Made by a program: the position numbers and the translations under genes. Source: Chamaesiphon sp031376885 (GTDB lineage: Bacteria; Cyanobacteriota; Cyanobacteriia; Cyanobacteriales; Chamaesiphonaceae). Taken from it: 7,374 nt of DNA. The stretch lies in the NCBI GenBank assembly GCA_031376885.1, contig JANMEL010000278.1, positions 1 through 7,374 of the forward strand, in the 5' to 3' direction. Below, one piece after another: positions 1 through 7,200 of the stretch. Under the pieces are notes generated by a model that ran no database searches, was not told the origin of the DNA, and worked only from the letters and a program-made list of their open reading frames with translations. Numbering within the stretch: position 1 is the first letter of the stretch; each line of letters opens with the position of its first letter.

Positions 1-346
1 TCATTTAGGATCGCTATATTGCACCCGCGACTCGGCTTCGTTGATATTGACGATACCATTCAAGCACATTGCAGCTTGGATTTCCTCTAGATTGACAATA
101 TGTGCGAATAGCAAGCATGGAAACATAGAGTAAGTGACGATAGGCAGTTTTAGTATTATCATTCACAGAGAATAGAATTGCTTCCCATAGCGTTCACTCC
201 AGATGCTTATACTTTAACATCTGCCTGATATTGGCACTCACAAGGTCGATTTGTTATGTTAAAGGGTTAAATGGGTAGACAATTCTCCAAGAAGGTTCTA
301 CAGCCCAATTTCGTACGCGCAAGTCAGCCTCTGAAACATCAATATC
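1..346. other. Left-edge region without an intact gene
   Basis: No convincing forward-strand gene is seen here. The reverse strand has a protein-like frame broken by stops at 254-256 (TAA), 194-196 (TGA) and 14-16 (TAG); see the separate pseudogene entry. A further reverse-strand stretch, 254-361, reads SEADLRVRNWAVEPSWRIVY in part and ends PFNPLT-stop. It overlaps the start of the DUF3146-like gene and has no good start codon. An alternative 53-codon reverse ORF (1-162, ATG start) overlaps the pseudogene frame and looks less convincing. A TATACT hexamer at 208-213 has no matching -35 box, so no promoter is called for the gene at 347. Confidence 0.4.
14..253 (-). pseudogene. Probable eroded small gene with in-frame stop
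   Basis: A single reverse-strand frame reads from about 253 down to the TAG at 14-16, interrupted once by a TGA at 194-196. Before the stop it reads QIDLVSANIRQMLKYKHLE. After it comes TLWEAILFS, then VNDNTKTAYRHLLYVSMLAI and, further on, LEWYRQYQRSRVAGAI. Both halves have helix-like, charged, natural composition and share one frame, which suggests one gene with a nonsense mutation. The second half could also be a free 50-residue ORF starting at the GTG at 164-166, but no Shine-Dalgarno lies at a normal distance from it. The C-terminus may be lost as well, because a second stop follows only two codons after the TAG. The family is not recognised with certainty. The alternative is chance coding of non-genic DNA. 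Confidence 0.35.
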
Positions 347-610
347 ATGACAAAACCTCACCTACCAGAAACAACTGCTCGCGTACGTGTTACTCAATAT
401 TCATGGCAATCGGGCAAAATTGCTGGAGAAGTCAATGCGGCTGAATTTCTCTGGGAATTTCAATGGTGTTTTCGCCAAGATGAATTAATCGTCGAACCCG
501 CGCTGGGGCGTGCGTTGATTCAAGATGCGTTGGGTAGATTTCTGAAAAAATGGGATTACCAGTTAGAAGCTGGTGGGGATTATGAATTTACAGTTAGGGC
601 AAAGTTTTAG
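347..610 (+). CDS. DUF3146-like small conserved cyanobacterial protein
   Basis: This encodes an 87-residue soluble protein with no signal peptide or membrane segment. The N-terminal motif LPETTARVRVTQYSWQ, the repeated aromatic pattern FLWEFQWCFRQ (about residues 34-44), the GRALIQDALGRFLKKWDYQLE stretch (about 54-74, quoted here as a continuous pattern of alternating helix and strand) and the ending GGDYEFTVRAKF fit my recollection of DUF3146, a family restricted to cyanobacteria with members of about this length. The function is unknown. The ATG at 347 is the first start after an in-frame TGA at 332-334, so it is well bounded, but no Shine-Dalgarno precedes it. tldD follows 99 bases downstream on the same strand with its own promoter-like sequence, so a functional link is not implied. 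The gene itself is well supported; the family name is from memory. Confidence 0.8.
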   Translation: MTKPHLPETTARVRVTQYSWQSGKIAGEVNAAEFLWEFQWCFRQDELIVEPALGRALIQDALGRFLKKWDYQLEAGGDYEFTVRAKF

Positions 611-615
611 TCGTT

Positions 616-632
616 GGGATGGGATGGGATGG
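616..632 (+). repeat. GGGAT pentamer tandem repeat
   Basis: Three perfect GGGAT units plus a terminal GG sit just after the stop codon of the DUF3146-like gene. The G-runs could form at most a weak two-layer quadruplex in the RNA. It may equally be simple slippage. Confidence 0.6.
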
Positions 633-673
633 AAAGCCGTACTTTGTCTGGCTAACCTGAAGCCAAAGCTGGT

Positions 674-682
674 TGTTACAAT
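674..682 (+). promoter_or_regulatory. Candidate extended -10 promoter for tldD
   Basis: TGTTACAAT is an extended -10 element (TGn followed by TACAAT, one mismatch from TATAAT). No good -35 hexamer lies at 16-18 bases upstream, as is common for extended -10 promoters. Transcription would start near 689, giving a short leader of about 20 bases that contains the tldD ribosome binding site. This is motif evidence only. Confidence 0.35.
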
Positions 683-696
683 AGATGAAGCGTCCC

Positions 697-701
697 AGGA
701 G
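697..701 (+). promoter_or_regulatory. Ribosome binding site of tldD
   Basis: AGGAG lies 8 bases before the ATG at 710. It is the only good Shine-Dalgarno seen in front of any start in the window, and it fixes the tldD start. Confidence 0.7.
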
Positions 702-709
702 CAGTATTC

Positions 710-2194
710 ATGACTATCTCGATCGATCCTAAGTCTTTTTTGTTATCGAAGCAATTACCCAATCTCAGCTACTCACCGACTATCCATCGATTTGATGAAA
801 CCTGGGAAGCTCCCTTGTCTACACTGCTTGGTTTGGGTAGAGCCGCAGGTGCTGATTTTGTCGAATTTTTTCTAGAGCGATCGAATTATATTAGCTGTTT
901 GGCAGAAGATGACCAAATTACGAGTATCTCGCCACGGCTCTCTACAGGCGCGGGAGTGCGGGTATTTAAGGGTAAGGCGGATTGTTATGTCAGCACCAAT
1001 GACTTGTCTTTCATGGGGCTAAAAGCTACCTTAGAGAAGGCATTGGGGATTATGGGTTTGCATTTGCCCGCGCCGAATTCTTATGTGCCAGCAATCAATC
1101 TCGAATTGTTGCGCGACTATGCGACGAAAAAGGGTAAGGATGTTTGGTTGACTGAATGTAGCTCGATGCGGGAGATGGCGGATGTATTGCTAGCGGCGAA
1201 TGGCAAGCTGCAACAGACGGCTACCCACGTTCAATCTCGCCGTGCGGCTTATTTCCGCGATTGGCAAGAGGTTTTGGTGGCGGCTAGTGATGGGACTTTT
1301 GCACGGGATATTCGGTTGACTCAATCGGTGGGCTATAATTTGTTGTGTGCTGATGGTGTCAATCGTTCATCGATCGGTCAACGGGTAGGTGATACTAGCA
1401 ATCCTGGATTTTTAAAAACCTGGGATTATAACGCGACTGCTGAGGATGTATCTGAGTCGGCCGGAAAAATGCTCTATGCTGACTATGTAGAATCGGGGAC
1501 TTATCCGATTATTATGGCGAATAAGTTTGGTGGGGTAATCTTCCATGAAGCTTGTGGACATCTGTTAGAAACCACCCAAATCGAACGCAATACCACACCT
1601 TTTATCGACAAGAAAGGCGAAAAAATCGCTCACGAAAGTCTCACCGCTTGGGATGAAGGTTTGTCGGGAAATGCATTTGGTACCATCGATATGGACGATG
1701 AAGGAATGCCCGCCCAACGAACATTATTGATCGAAAATGGCATCCTCAAAAATTTTATCGCCGATCGAGCAGGATCGATCCGAACTGGACATCCACGCAC
1801 AGGAAGTGGGCGACGAAATAACTATGCCTACGCCGCTGCAAGTCGGATGCGGAATACTTATATCGCCCCTGGCACTCACAAAGTAGAAGACTTATTTAGC
1901 TCGATCGATAAAGGCATCTATTGTAAAAAAATGGGCGGCGGAAGTGTCGGCGCAACCGGACAATTTAACTTCTCCGTCGATGAAGCCTACCTAATCGAAA
2001 ACGGCAAAATCACCAAACCACTAAAAGGTGCAACCCTCATCGGAGAAGCCAAAGAAATCATGAACAAAATCTCCATGTGCTCCGAAGACTTAGACTTAGC
2101 CGCAGGCTTCTGTGGCTCAGTAAGTGGCAGCATCTACGTCACAGTCGGGCAACCACATATTAAGGTTGATTCCATCACCGTCGGCGGACGATAA
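710..2194 (+). CDS. tldD: TldD metalloprotease subunit
   Basis: This is the catalytic subunit of the cytoplasmic TldD/TldE heterodimeric zinc peptidase. In E. coli the pair trims the microcin B17 precursor and degrades unfolded peptides such as the CcdA antitoxin. The protein has 494 residues, close to the E. coli length of about 481. An N-terminal TldD/PmbA domain (about 35-110) is followed by the C-terminal catalytic domain (about 250-494). The zinc motif HExxxH is visible as HEACGH at residues 279-284. The C-terminal Cys of the family is C468 in GFCGSVSGSIYVTVGQP, near the end as expected. The Gly-rich MGGGSVGATGQFNFSV segment is also typical. The start is supported by AGGAG 8 bases upstream. 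tldE follows after 151 bases, so co-transcription is likely. The sense strand is G/T-rich in the first half and A/C-rich in the last third. The native substrate cannot be inferred, since no precursor peptide gene is seen nearby. Confidence 0.97.
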   Translation: MTISIDPKSFLLSKQLPNLSYSPTIHRFDETWEAPLSTLLGLGRAAGADFVEFFLERSNYISCLAEDDQITSISPRLSTGAGVRVFKGKADCYVSTNDLSFMGLKATLEKALGIMGLHLPAPNSYVPAINLELLRDYATKKGKDVWLTECSSMREMADVLLAANGKLQQTATHVQSRRAAYFRDWQEVLVAASDGTFARDIRLTQSVGYNLLCADGVNRSSIGQRVGDTSNPGFLKTWDYNATAEDVSESAGKMLYADYVESGTYPIIMANKFGGVIFHEACGHLLETTQIERNTTPFIDKKGEKIAHESLTAWDEGLSGNAFGTIDMDDEGMPAQRTLLIENGILKNFIADRAGSIRTGHPRTGSGRRNNYAYAAASRMRNTYIAPGTHKVEDLFSSIDKGIYCKKMGGGSVGATGQFNFSVDEAYLIENGKITKPLKGATLIGEAKEIMNKISMCSEDLDLAAGFCGSVSGSIYVTVGQPHIKVDSITVGGR

Positions 2195-2199
2195 TTAGT

Positions 2200-2221
2200 T
2201 GAGAATTGAGAATTGAGAATT
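2200..2221 (+). repeat. Heptanucleotide tandem repeat (TGAGAAT)x3
   Basis: Three perfect TGAGAAT copies begin six bases after the tldD stop codon. The unit length and location match the short tandemly repeated repetitive (STRR) sequences known from cyanobacterial intergenic regions. Confidence 0.8.
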
Positions 2222-2259
2222 AGCAATTCGCACCCACATAAACTAAGCACAATCAACCC

Positions 2260-2328
2260 CCTCCGCGCCCTTCGCGGAACCCACAAACAACCCCAACACG
2301 CCACCAAAAAACCTCCGCGCCCTTCGCG
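2260..2328. repeat. Pair of 17-bp direct repeats in the tldD-tldE spacer
   Basis: CCTCCGCGCCCTTCGCG occurs perfectly at 2260-2276 and 2312-2328. The left copy can fold as a small hairpin, CCGCG-CCCTT-CGCGG (2263-2277). In the right copy the last pair is lost, leaving CGCG/CGCG. From memory, C-rich elements of this kind (CTCYGCG-type units) are dispersed widely in cyanobacterial spacers. The spacer strand is strongly C/A-rich throughout. Confidence 0.75.
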
Positions 2329-2345
2329 TTAAAAAAAACATCCCG

Positions 2346-3683
2346 ATGAACATCCAACAAGTCTCAAACTCCGCCCGTGAAATCGCCACCAAACTAGGCA
2401 TATCCAAATTCGACTTATCAGGTTCCACCGTCGATGAAACCAGCGTACAAGTAGATAAAGGCGAACCCAAACAAGTCAAAGCATCTAATCGATCTGGAAT
2501 CACAATCCGCGTGTGGAATAATGACCATAAAGTTGGCATTACCAGCACCACCGATTACGATCCTGTCGGATTAGAACTCGCCCTAAAAAGTGCTTATGAA
2601 GCTAGTGCATTTGGCATTAAAGAACACGCGCCGGATTTTAGCCCCGAAGCAACGGCACCAATTGTAGAAACTAAGATCGAGCCGAGTCAACCTGTCACCG
2701 TACCCCAATTAATCGACAGCCTAATTGGAGCCGAACAGAAATTGTTGGCAACTCATGAAGCGATCGAAAGCGTACCATATAACGGACTATCACAGCGATC
2801 GATGGAGAAATTCTATCTCAATAGTGATGGCGCATTGCGGAGTGATGTTAGCTCATATACTACCCTTTATCTGTACACCAAAACCGAACAAGAAGGCAAA
2901 AAACCTCGCAGTGCGGGAGCCTTTGAAATCAGTCACAGCTTCGACAAATTAGACGTACAGAAATGTATCGATGAAGCCGCCGAGAAAACTATTTCGCACC
3001 TCGACTACCAAAAAGTAGCAAGTGGTAAATATACGATCGTCTTCTCGCCTGATGCTTTCTTGAGTTTACTCGGTGCGTTTTCCAATCTATTTAATGCTCA
3101 AAGTATTCTCGACAATCAAAGCTTGTCTACCGTCGAATCATTGGGTACATCAATCGCATCACCATTATTATCTGTAGCTGATGATGCACTCCATCCTAGC
3201 AATATTGGCATCGAAACTTTCGACGGCGAAGGTACCCCCACTCGCCGAGTCAATCTGATCGATAAAGGTATTTTATCATCTTTCATCCATAGTTCTGGAA
3301 CAGCGAAACGGATGGATGCTCAACCAACCGGACATGCTAATATGGGATCGAAAATAACTGTATCGCCCCATTTTTATCATGTATCTGGTGGCGAAACAGT
3401 AGATAATGAATATAACCTCGATACGGCTGAAAATGTCATCCTAATTGATGACCTCCAAGCCCTCCATGCTGGCGTACAATCCTTACAAGGTTCGTTCTCT
3501 TTACCTTTTGATGGTTGGCTGATAAATAAGGGTGTCAAGACCAGTATTGAGTCAGCAACAGTTGCGGGAGATTTTCGGGAGGTATTGAATTCGATCGTAC
3601 ATGTGGAACCCAAAGAAGAATTAACTTCTGGCGGTGTTTGCCCGCGTATTTGGGTGTCTGAATTGTCCGTAACTGGGGAATAA
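2346..3683 (+). CDS. tldE: TldE/PmbA non-catalytic protease subunit
   Basis: This is the partner of TldD in the cytoplasmic heterodimeric metallopeptidase. In studied pairs TldE carries no metal site and contributes to the substrate channel. The protein has 445 residues, close to E. coli PmbA (about 450). An N-terminal domain (about 1-100) has the family pattern of beta strands around VDKGEPKQVKASNRSGITIR. The C-terminal domain ends GGVCPRIWVSELSVTGE, with conserved patches such as PTGHANMG (327-334). Where TldD has HEACGH, this protein has FSPDAF (233-238), so it lacks the zinc ligands, as expected. The ATG at 2346 has no Shine-Dalgarno; the frame is open upstream but offers no earlier ATG. 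tldE follows tldD on the same strand. Its 5' third is unusually C/A-rich on the sense strand, continuing the composition of the end of tldD. Confidence 0.95.
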   Translation: MNIQQVSNSAREIATKLGISKFDLSGSTVDETSVQVDKGEPKQVKASNRSGITIRVWNNDHKVGITSTTDYDPVGLELALKSAYEASAFGIKEHAPDFSPEATAPIVETKIEPSQPVTVPQLIDSLIGAEQKLLATHEAIESVPYNGLSQRSMEKFYLNSDGALRSDVSSYTTLYLYTKTEQEGKKPRSAGAFEISHSFDKLDVQKCIDEAAEKTISHLDYQKVASGKYTIVFSPDAFLSLLGAFSNLFNAQSILDNQSLSTVESLGTSIASPLLSVADDALHPSNIGIETFDGEGTPTRRVNLIDKGILSSFIHSSGTAKRMDAQPTGHANMGSKITVSPHFYHVSGGETVDNEYNLDTAENVILIDDLQALHAGVQSLQGSFSLPFDGWLINKGVKTSIESATVAGDFREVLNSIVHVEPKEELTSGGVCPRIWVSELSVTGE

Positions 3684-3708
3684 AAGTTTTTAAAAAATAA
3701 ATCGCCAT

Positions 3709-3743
3709 CAGATCCCCGACTTCTCCAAGAAGTCGGGGATCTG
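3709..3743. terminator. Long palindrome between convergent genes, possible bidirectional terminator
   Basis: A perfect 16-base-pair stem with a 3-base loop (CCA, 3725-3727) has arms CAGATCCCCGACTTCT and AGAAGTCGGGGATCTG. It lies between the ends of tldE (forward) and cheW (reverse), where a shared terminator would be expected. No T-run follows directly on either strand. The nearest is a T-rich stretch about 12 bases past the stem on the reverse strand. The GATCCCCGACTT...AAGTCGGGGATC core resembles a palindrome I recall as dispersed in many cyanobacterial genomes, so it may be a mobile repeat serving as a terminator. A partial copy, CGGGGAT, recurs at 3754-3760. Confidence 0.6.
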
Positions 3744-3765
3744 TGCTAGATATCGGGGATGTGTT

Positions 3766-4176
3766 CTAAATATCTAAAATAAAAATGACTGAATCTCCAA
3801 TTGTGGCAACATGACTGGCAATTTCGAGGATGTTTGTGTTGCGATTTGGATCGGGGATGTGGCGGATTCGATCGATCTCGATTGCCATCAGTGTTGGTGC
3901 AGTATCGATCGGAATACTATATAGCTGTTCCTGGCTATTTTTGATGATGATATAATAGGCTGGTGCTGTAGAACTAATCCCAAATAGTCGTCGATCGAGA
4001 TCGAGAAGTTGAAGATTTGATAAAGTACTAATTTTATCCGCATTTATAACTTGATGAGTCTTGTCGATCGAAACACCCAAACCGATCTCCCCAATCTTGA
4101 AAGTGAGGAATTCGATCGTCGGTTTGACTTCGACAGTTGATTCGTACCAATATCTTTTGATAATGTTAGTTGACAT
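3766..4176 (-). CDS. cheW: Short CheW-like chemotaxis coupling protein
   Basis: This is a CheW-domain adaptor that would couple a methyl-accepting receptor to the CheA kinase encoded just upstream. It has 136 residues, shorter than the usual 150-170. The CheW fold starts near residue 20 with IEFLTFKIGEIGLGVSIDK. LQLLDLDRRLFG (55-66) fits the conserved strand ending in a DL..RLFG motif. PTLMAIEIDRIRHIPDP (94-110) and LEIASHVATIGDSVIFILDI (117-136) match the C-terminal part of PilI-type cyanobacterial CheW proteins. The protein ends directly after the last strand. There is no signal peptide or membrane segment. The start ATG has a C-rich repeat, not a Shine-Dalgarno, in front. The gene lies 40 bases after cheA on the same strand, so it is probably co-transcribed with it and may depend on it for translation. 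The role in phototaxis or type IV pilus motility is inferred from cyanobacterial relatives. Confidence 0.88.
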   Translation of the reverse strand: MSTNIIKRYWYESTVEVKPTIEFLTFKIGEIGLGVSIDKTHQVINADKISTLSNLQLLDLDRRLFGISSTAPAYYIIIKNSQEQLYSIPIDTAPTLMAIEIDRIRHIPDPNRNTNILEIASHVATIGDSVIFILDI

Positions 4177-4180
4177 ATTG

Positions 4181-4213
4181 AGGGGTCAGGGGTGAGGGGT
4201 CAGGGGTGAGGGG
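4181..4213 (+). repeat. Heptanucleotide tandem repeat with G-quadruplex pattern
   Basis: AGGGGT(C/G) is repeated almost five times, with C and G alternating in the seventh position, so the true period is 14. It fills most of the 40-base cheA-cheW spacer. The forward strand has five GGGG runs (4182-4185, 4189-4192, 4196-4199, 4203-4206, 4210-4213) with 3-base loops, a strong quadruplex pattern. For the reverse-strand genes this is the template strand, so the mRNA is C-rich there. Confidence 0.85.
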
Positions 4214-4216
4214 ATC

Positions 4217-7200
4217 TTAACTCATGACTATTTTAGCGATCGCTGTCATAAAATCAGTTTCCAAATAGGGTTTGACAAAATATTCGATCGCGCCCAAATG
4301 AGTGGCAAACTCACGGTGTTTTTGATTGCTGCGTGACGTGAGCATCGCAATGGGAACATGGGTAATAGTGGGATCTTGACGACGGATATTCAAAAATTCA
4401 AACCCGTTTAGATTTGGCATTTCTACATCGCAGATTACTAACTCAATCTCACTTTTTTGTTCGCGGAGAAGTTGAAGTGCTACCTGCCCATCCTTAGCTT
4501 GTAGCGTGCGATAACCATATTTTTCTAGGGTCAAACATAGGCTCTGACGACTGGTAACCGAGTCATCTACTACCAGAATCAATTTACCAGAATCGATCGA
4601 TGTTGGAGTGCTTCTCGATGGCTGTGGTAAGCTACCTTTGGGTCGTTGGCGTAGCCTCCCCTGTGGGGAATCGATCAGTGTCCGAATCAGGGTATGAGCG
4701 TCCAAAACTGGGAGAATTGAACCATCCCCCAAAATTGTGCAGCCATAGCTATAGCTAGGTGGTGTAATAGCTTTACCAAAAGGTTTGATCGTCAATTCTT
4801 GCTCAGAAATTACTCGATCGATCTCTAATCCAATTAACCGATCTCCCATGCTAATCAGTAAAATTGGCGCGAGCCAGTCGATCGGATTATGCACAGCAGT
4901 TTTGAGGGTTTGGGAAATGCTGCGCTCGGCGAGGGGATTGGAGTAGGCGAGAAGATCGGCGAGATTGTAAATCGGGATCGTCAAATGATGCCAATGTAAT
5001 TGGCGGTAAAGATCTTGTTGTTTAATTTGGGATGGGCTAGGTATGACAATCCGTTGAATACTATCGGCGGGAAAAGCATAAAAAGCTTTACCTGCTTGAC
5101 AAATCATTAATTGAGCAATGGTGAGGGTGAGGGGAATATTCAGTGTGAAAGTGGTACCTCGCCCCCATTCAGATTGAATCGAAATCTTGCCCTTAATTGC
5201 TTGGATTTGCTCTCTGACGATATCCAAACCCATCCCCCGCCCAGATAATGCGGTGACTCGATCGGTTGTGGAGAAACCAGGATAAAATAGGAGGTCGAAA
5301 ATTTGATTCTTTTCTGAAGATTGTCCGCCAATAATCTTAGATACCGCTGGATCCGTACTATTAATTAAACCCAAGGAAATTGCTTTAGCTTTGACTCGAT
5401 CTAGATCGATACCTCGACCATCATCTCGCACTTCGATGACTGTTTGACTCCCTTGATGGTAGGCGTTGATTTCAATCAAACCGCGCTCGGATTTACCATT
5501 TTGGTTGCGAATTTCTGGTGGATCGATGCCGTGATCGAAAGCATTTCGTAGCAAATGTACGAGCGGATCGAAGAGTTTTTCGAGAGCTGCTTTGTCTACT
5601 AATACTCCAGCTCCCGTAATTTTCAGATCGCAGGGTTTTTGATATTCGATCGATAGATCGTGGAGCGTGCGCGGAAAGCGATTGAGGATTTCACCTAATG
5701 GGAGCATTCTCGACCATCTTAAATCATCGCGAAGATGGGCAATCAGTTGTTTTTGTCGATCGATCTGTAGATCTGATTGAGTTGTAAATAATGCCAAATC
5801 CTCAATTTTTTCTTCGATTTGAGCGATTTGTTCGAGAGTTTCTTGGGCGATACCGTGGAGTTGTCCATAACGATCGAGTTCGAGCGGATCGAACCTGTCG
5901 CTGAAGTTATTAGCGACAGTTTGCGATGCAAAGAGCGATCGATCTGAAATTGATATTCGATCGGCAATTTGACGCATTCGATCGCCGATCGTTTGAAACT
6001 CTTCACACTTGCTCCGCAATGCTCGAACTGTTTCATTAATTTGTTGATTGTGCAATGCTAAACCATGGCGTTCGATCGCTAGTTCACCAACGAGATTATT
6101 CATCCGATCCAATCGATCGACGGCTACACGTACGGATAATTCGGCAGGTTTAGGAATACTAGCTTTACGAGATTTTTTGACTTTTGCTGGTTTAATTGTC
6201 TTGGGTGTTGGTGCAATTCCCGCTCGAATCAGATCGGGCTGACTTATCGGTGGTAACTTGTCAAAATCATTACTAATAGTCGCGATCAGTTCGCGAATTG
6301 CTGTCGATCGATCTAGCACCGATCCCATCGGAAACTGGTCAAAAATATCGACTAAATCAAAATCTAGATCCTTGGTAATTCCCAACTGAAATATCGGCAT
6401 GTGTGGGATCGAAATCATTTCCTCAAACAGCAGATCTAGATCGTCTGCAACAGTTGCAAATGCGATCGGCTCCAATTCCTTAATATCGAAAATATCTACC
6501 AAATCGAATGAATCGTCAATAACATCCACGCCTAATTCGCGATCGAAAATATCTGCCAAATCGAATGGCACTTCAGAATCCCTCATCGTTGACTGAGGAT
6601 CTGAAACCATCAGCGCGGCAAACTCTGGGCTAATACTCCCGCCTGAGACTCGATCGCCATCCAAAACAGTCTCCAAGCCACGATAAAAATCTGCGAGGGC
6701 AAAACAACAAATTTCATGGGCGCGGTGGGGATGGCGATCGAAAGCAGCCATGGTAGCATGGGCGATCTGGCTAAATCCTGGTAACGTGACTAATTCGGCG
6801 ATACCTGTAAATACATCGGCTTGAGCGCGAAACTCACCAACAACAGTATTAGCAGCCTCTGGATCCGCGAGAATCTCCGCTAGTCGGTTCAAACTTGGGG
6901 CGACATCCACCTCAAAAATCGAGCGAGTGATATCGATACCCAAGTCGAGATCGTGAGGTACTCGCTCTCCGGCGATGACAAAGTGACCAATTGATTCATC
7001 CAATTTGGCTAGAACAATTTGGGTGGTGGTATTTAGATCTGGGGATAATGGAACTCGGTTAATCTCAGCAATAATCAGTTGATATAAACAGTCATAAAGT
7101 TGGAATAATAACTCTTCTAAAGGTCGATCGAATGGGAGTTCGGGATGATTGAGCGTGCGAAAGATCGCTTCAATCTGATGGGCGAGATCCCGAATTGTTT

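Noticed and set aside
1..162. Reverse-strand 53-codon ORF with an ATG start
   Set aside because: It overlaps the more protein-like frame at 14-253, has no Shine-Dalgarno, and no family is recognised. It is kept only as an alternative in the region entry.
312..387. 8-bp inverted repeat CGTACGCG / CGCGTACG flanking the start of the DUF3146-like gene
   Set aside because: The arms are short and 60 bases apart, with no extension of pairing, so this is within chance for such a window.
649..665. Small hairpin TGGCT/AGCCA after the DUF3146-like gene
   Set aside because: A five-pair stem with a seven-base loop and no T-run is too weak to call a terminator.
2243..2551. Reverse-strand ORF of 102 codons across the tldD-tldE spacer
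   Set aside because: It lies antisense to the start of the well-supported tldE and its end is made of the 17-bp repeats. The composition is explained by the C/A-rich sense strand.
3377..3613. Reverse-strand ORF of 78 codons inside tldE
   Set aside because: It is antisense to conserved tldE sequence, with no ribosome binding site or recognisable protein pattern.
710..3683. TldD/TldE as part of a RiPP (microcin-like) maturation cluster
   Set aside because: No precursor peptide, modification enzyme or exporter is visible. These proteases are widespread housekeeping genes.
6048..6596. Two forward-strand ORFs (64 and 65 codons) antisense to cheA
   Set aside because: Their Ser/Arg/Asn-rich translations are the reverse reading of GATCGA-type words and the repeated linker motif, so they are shadows.
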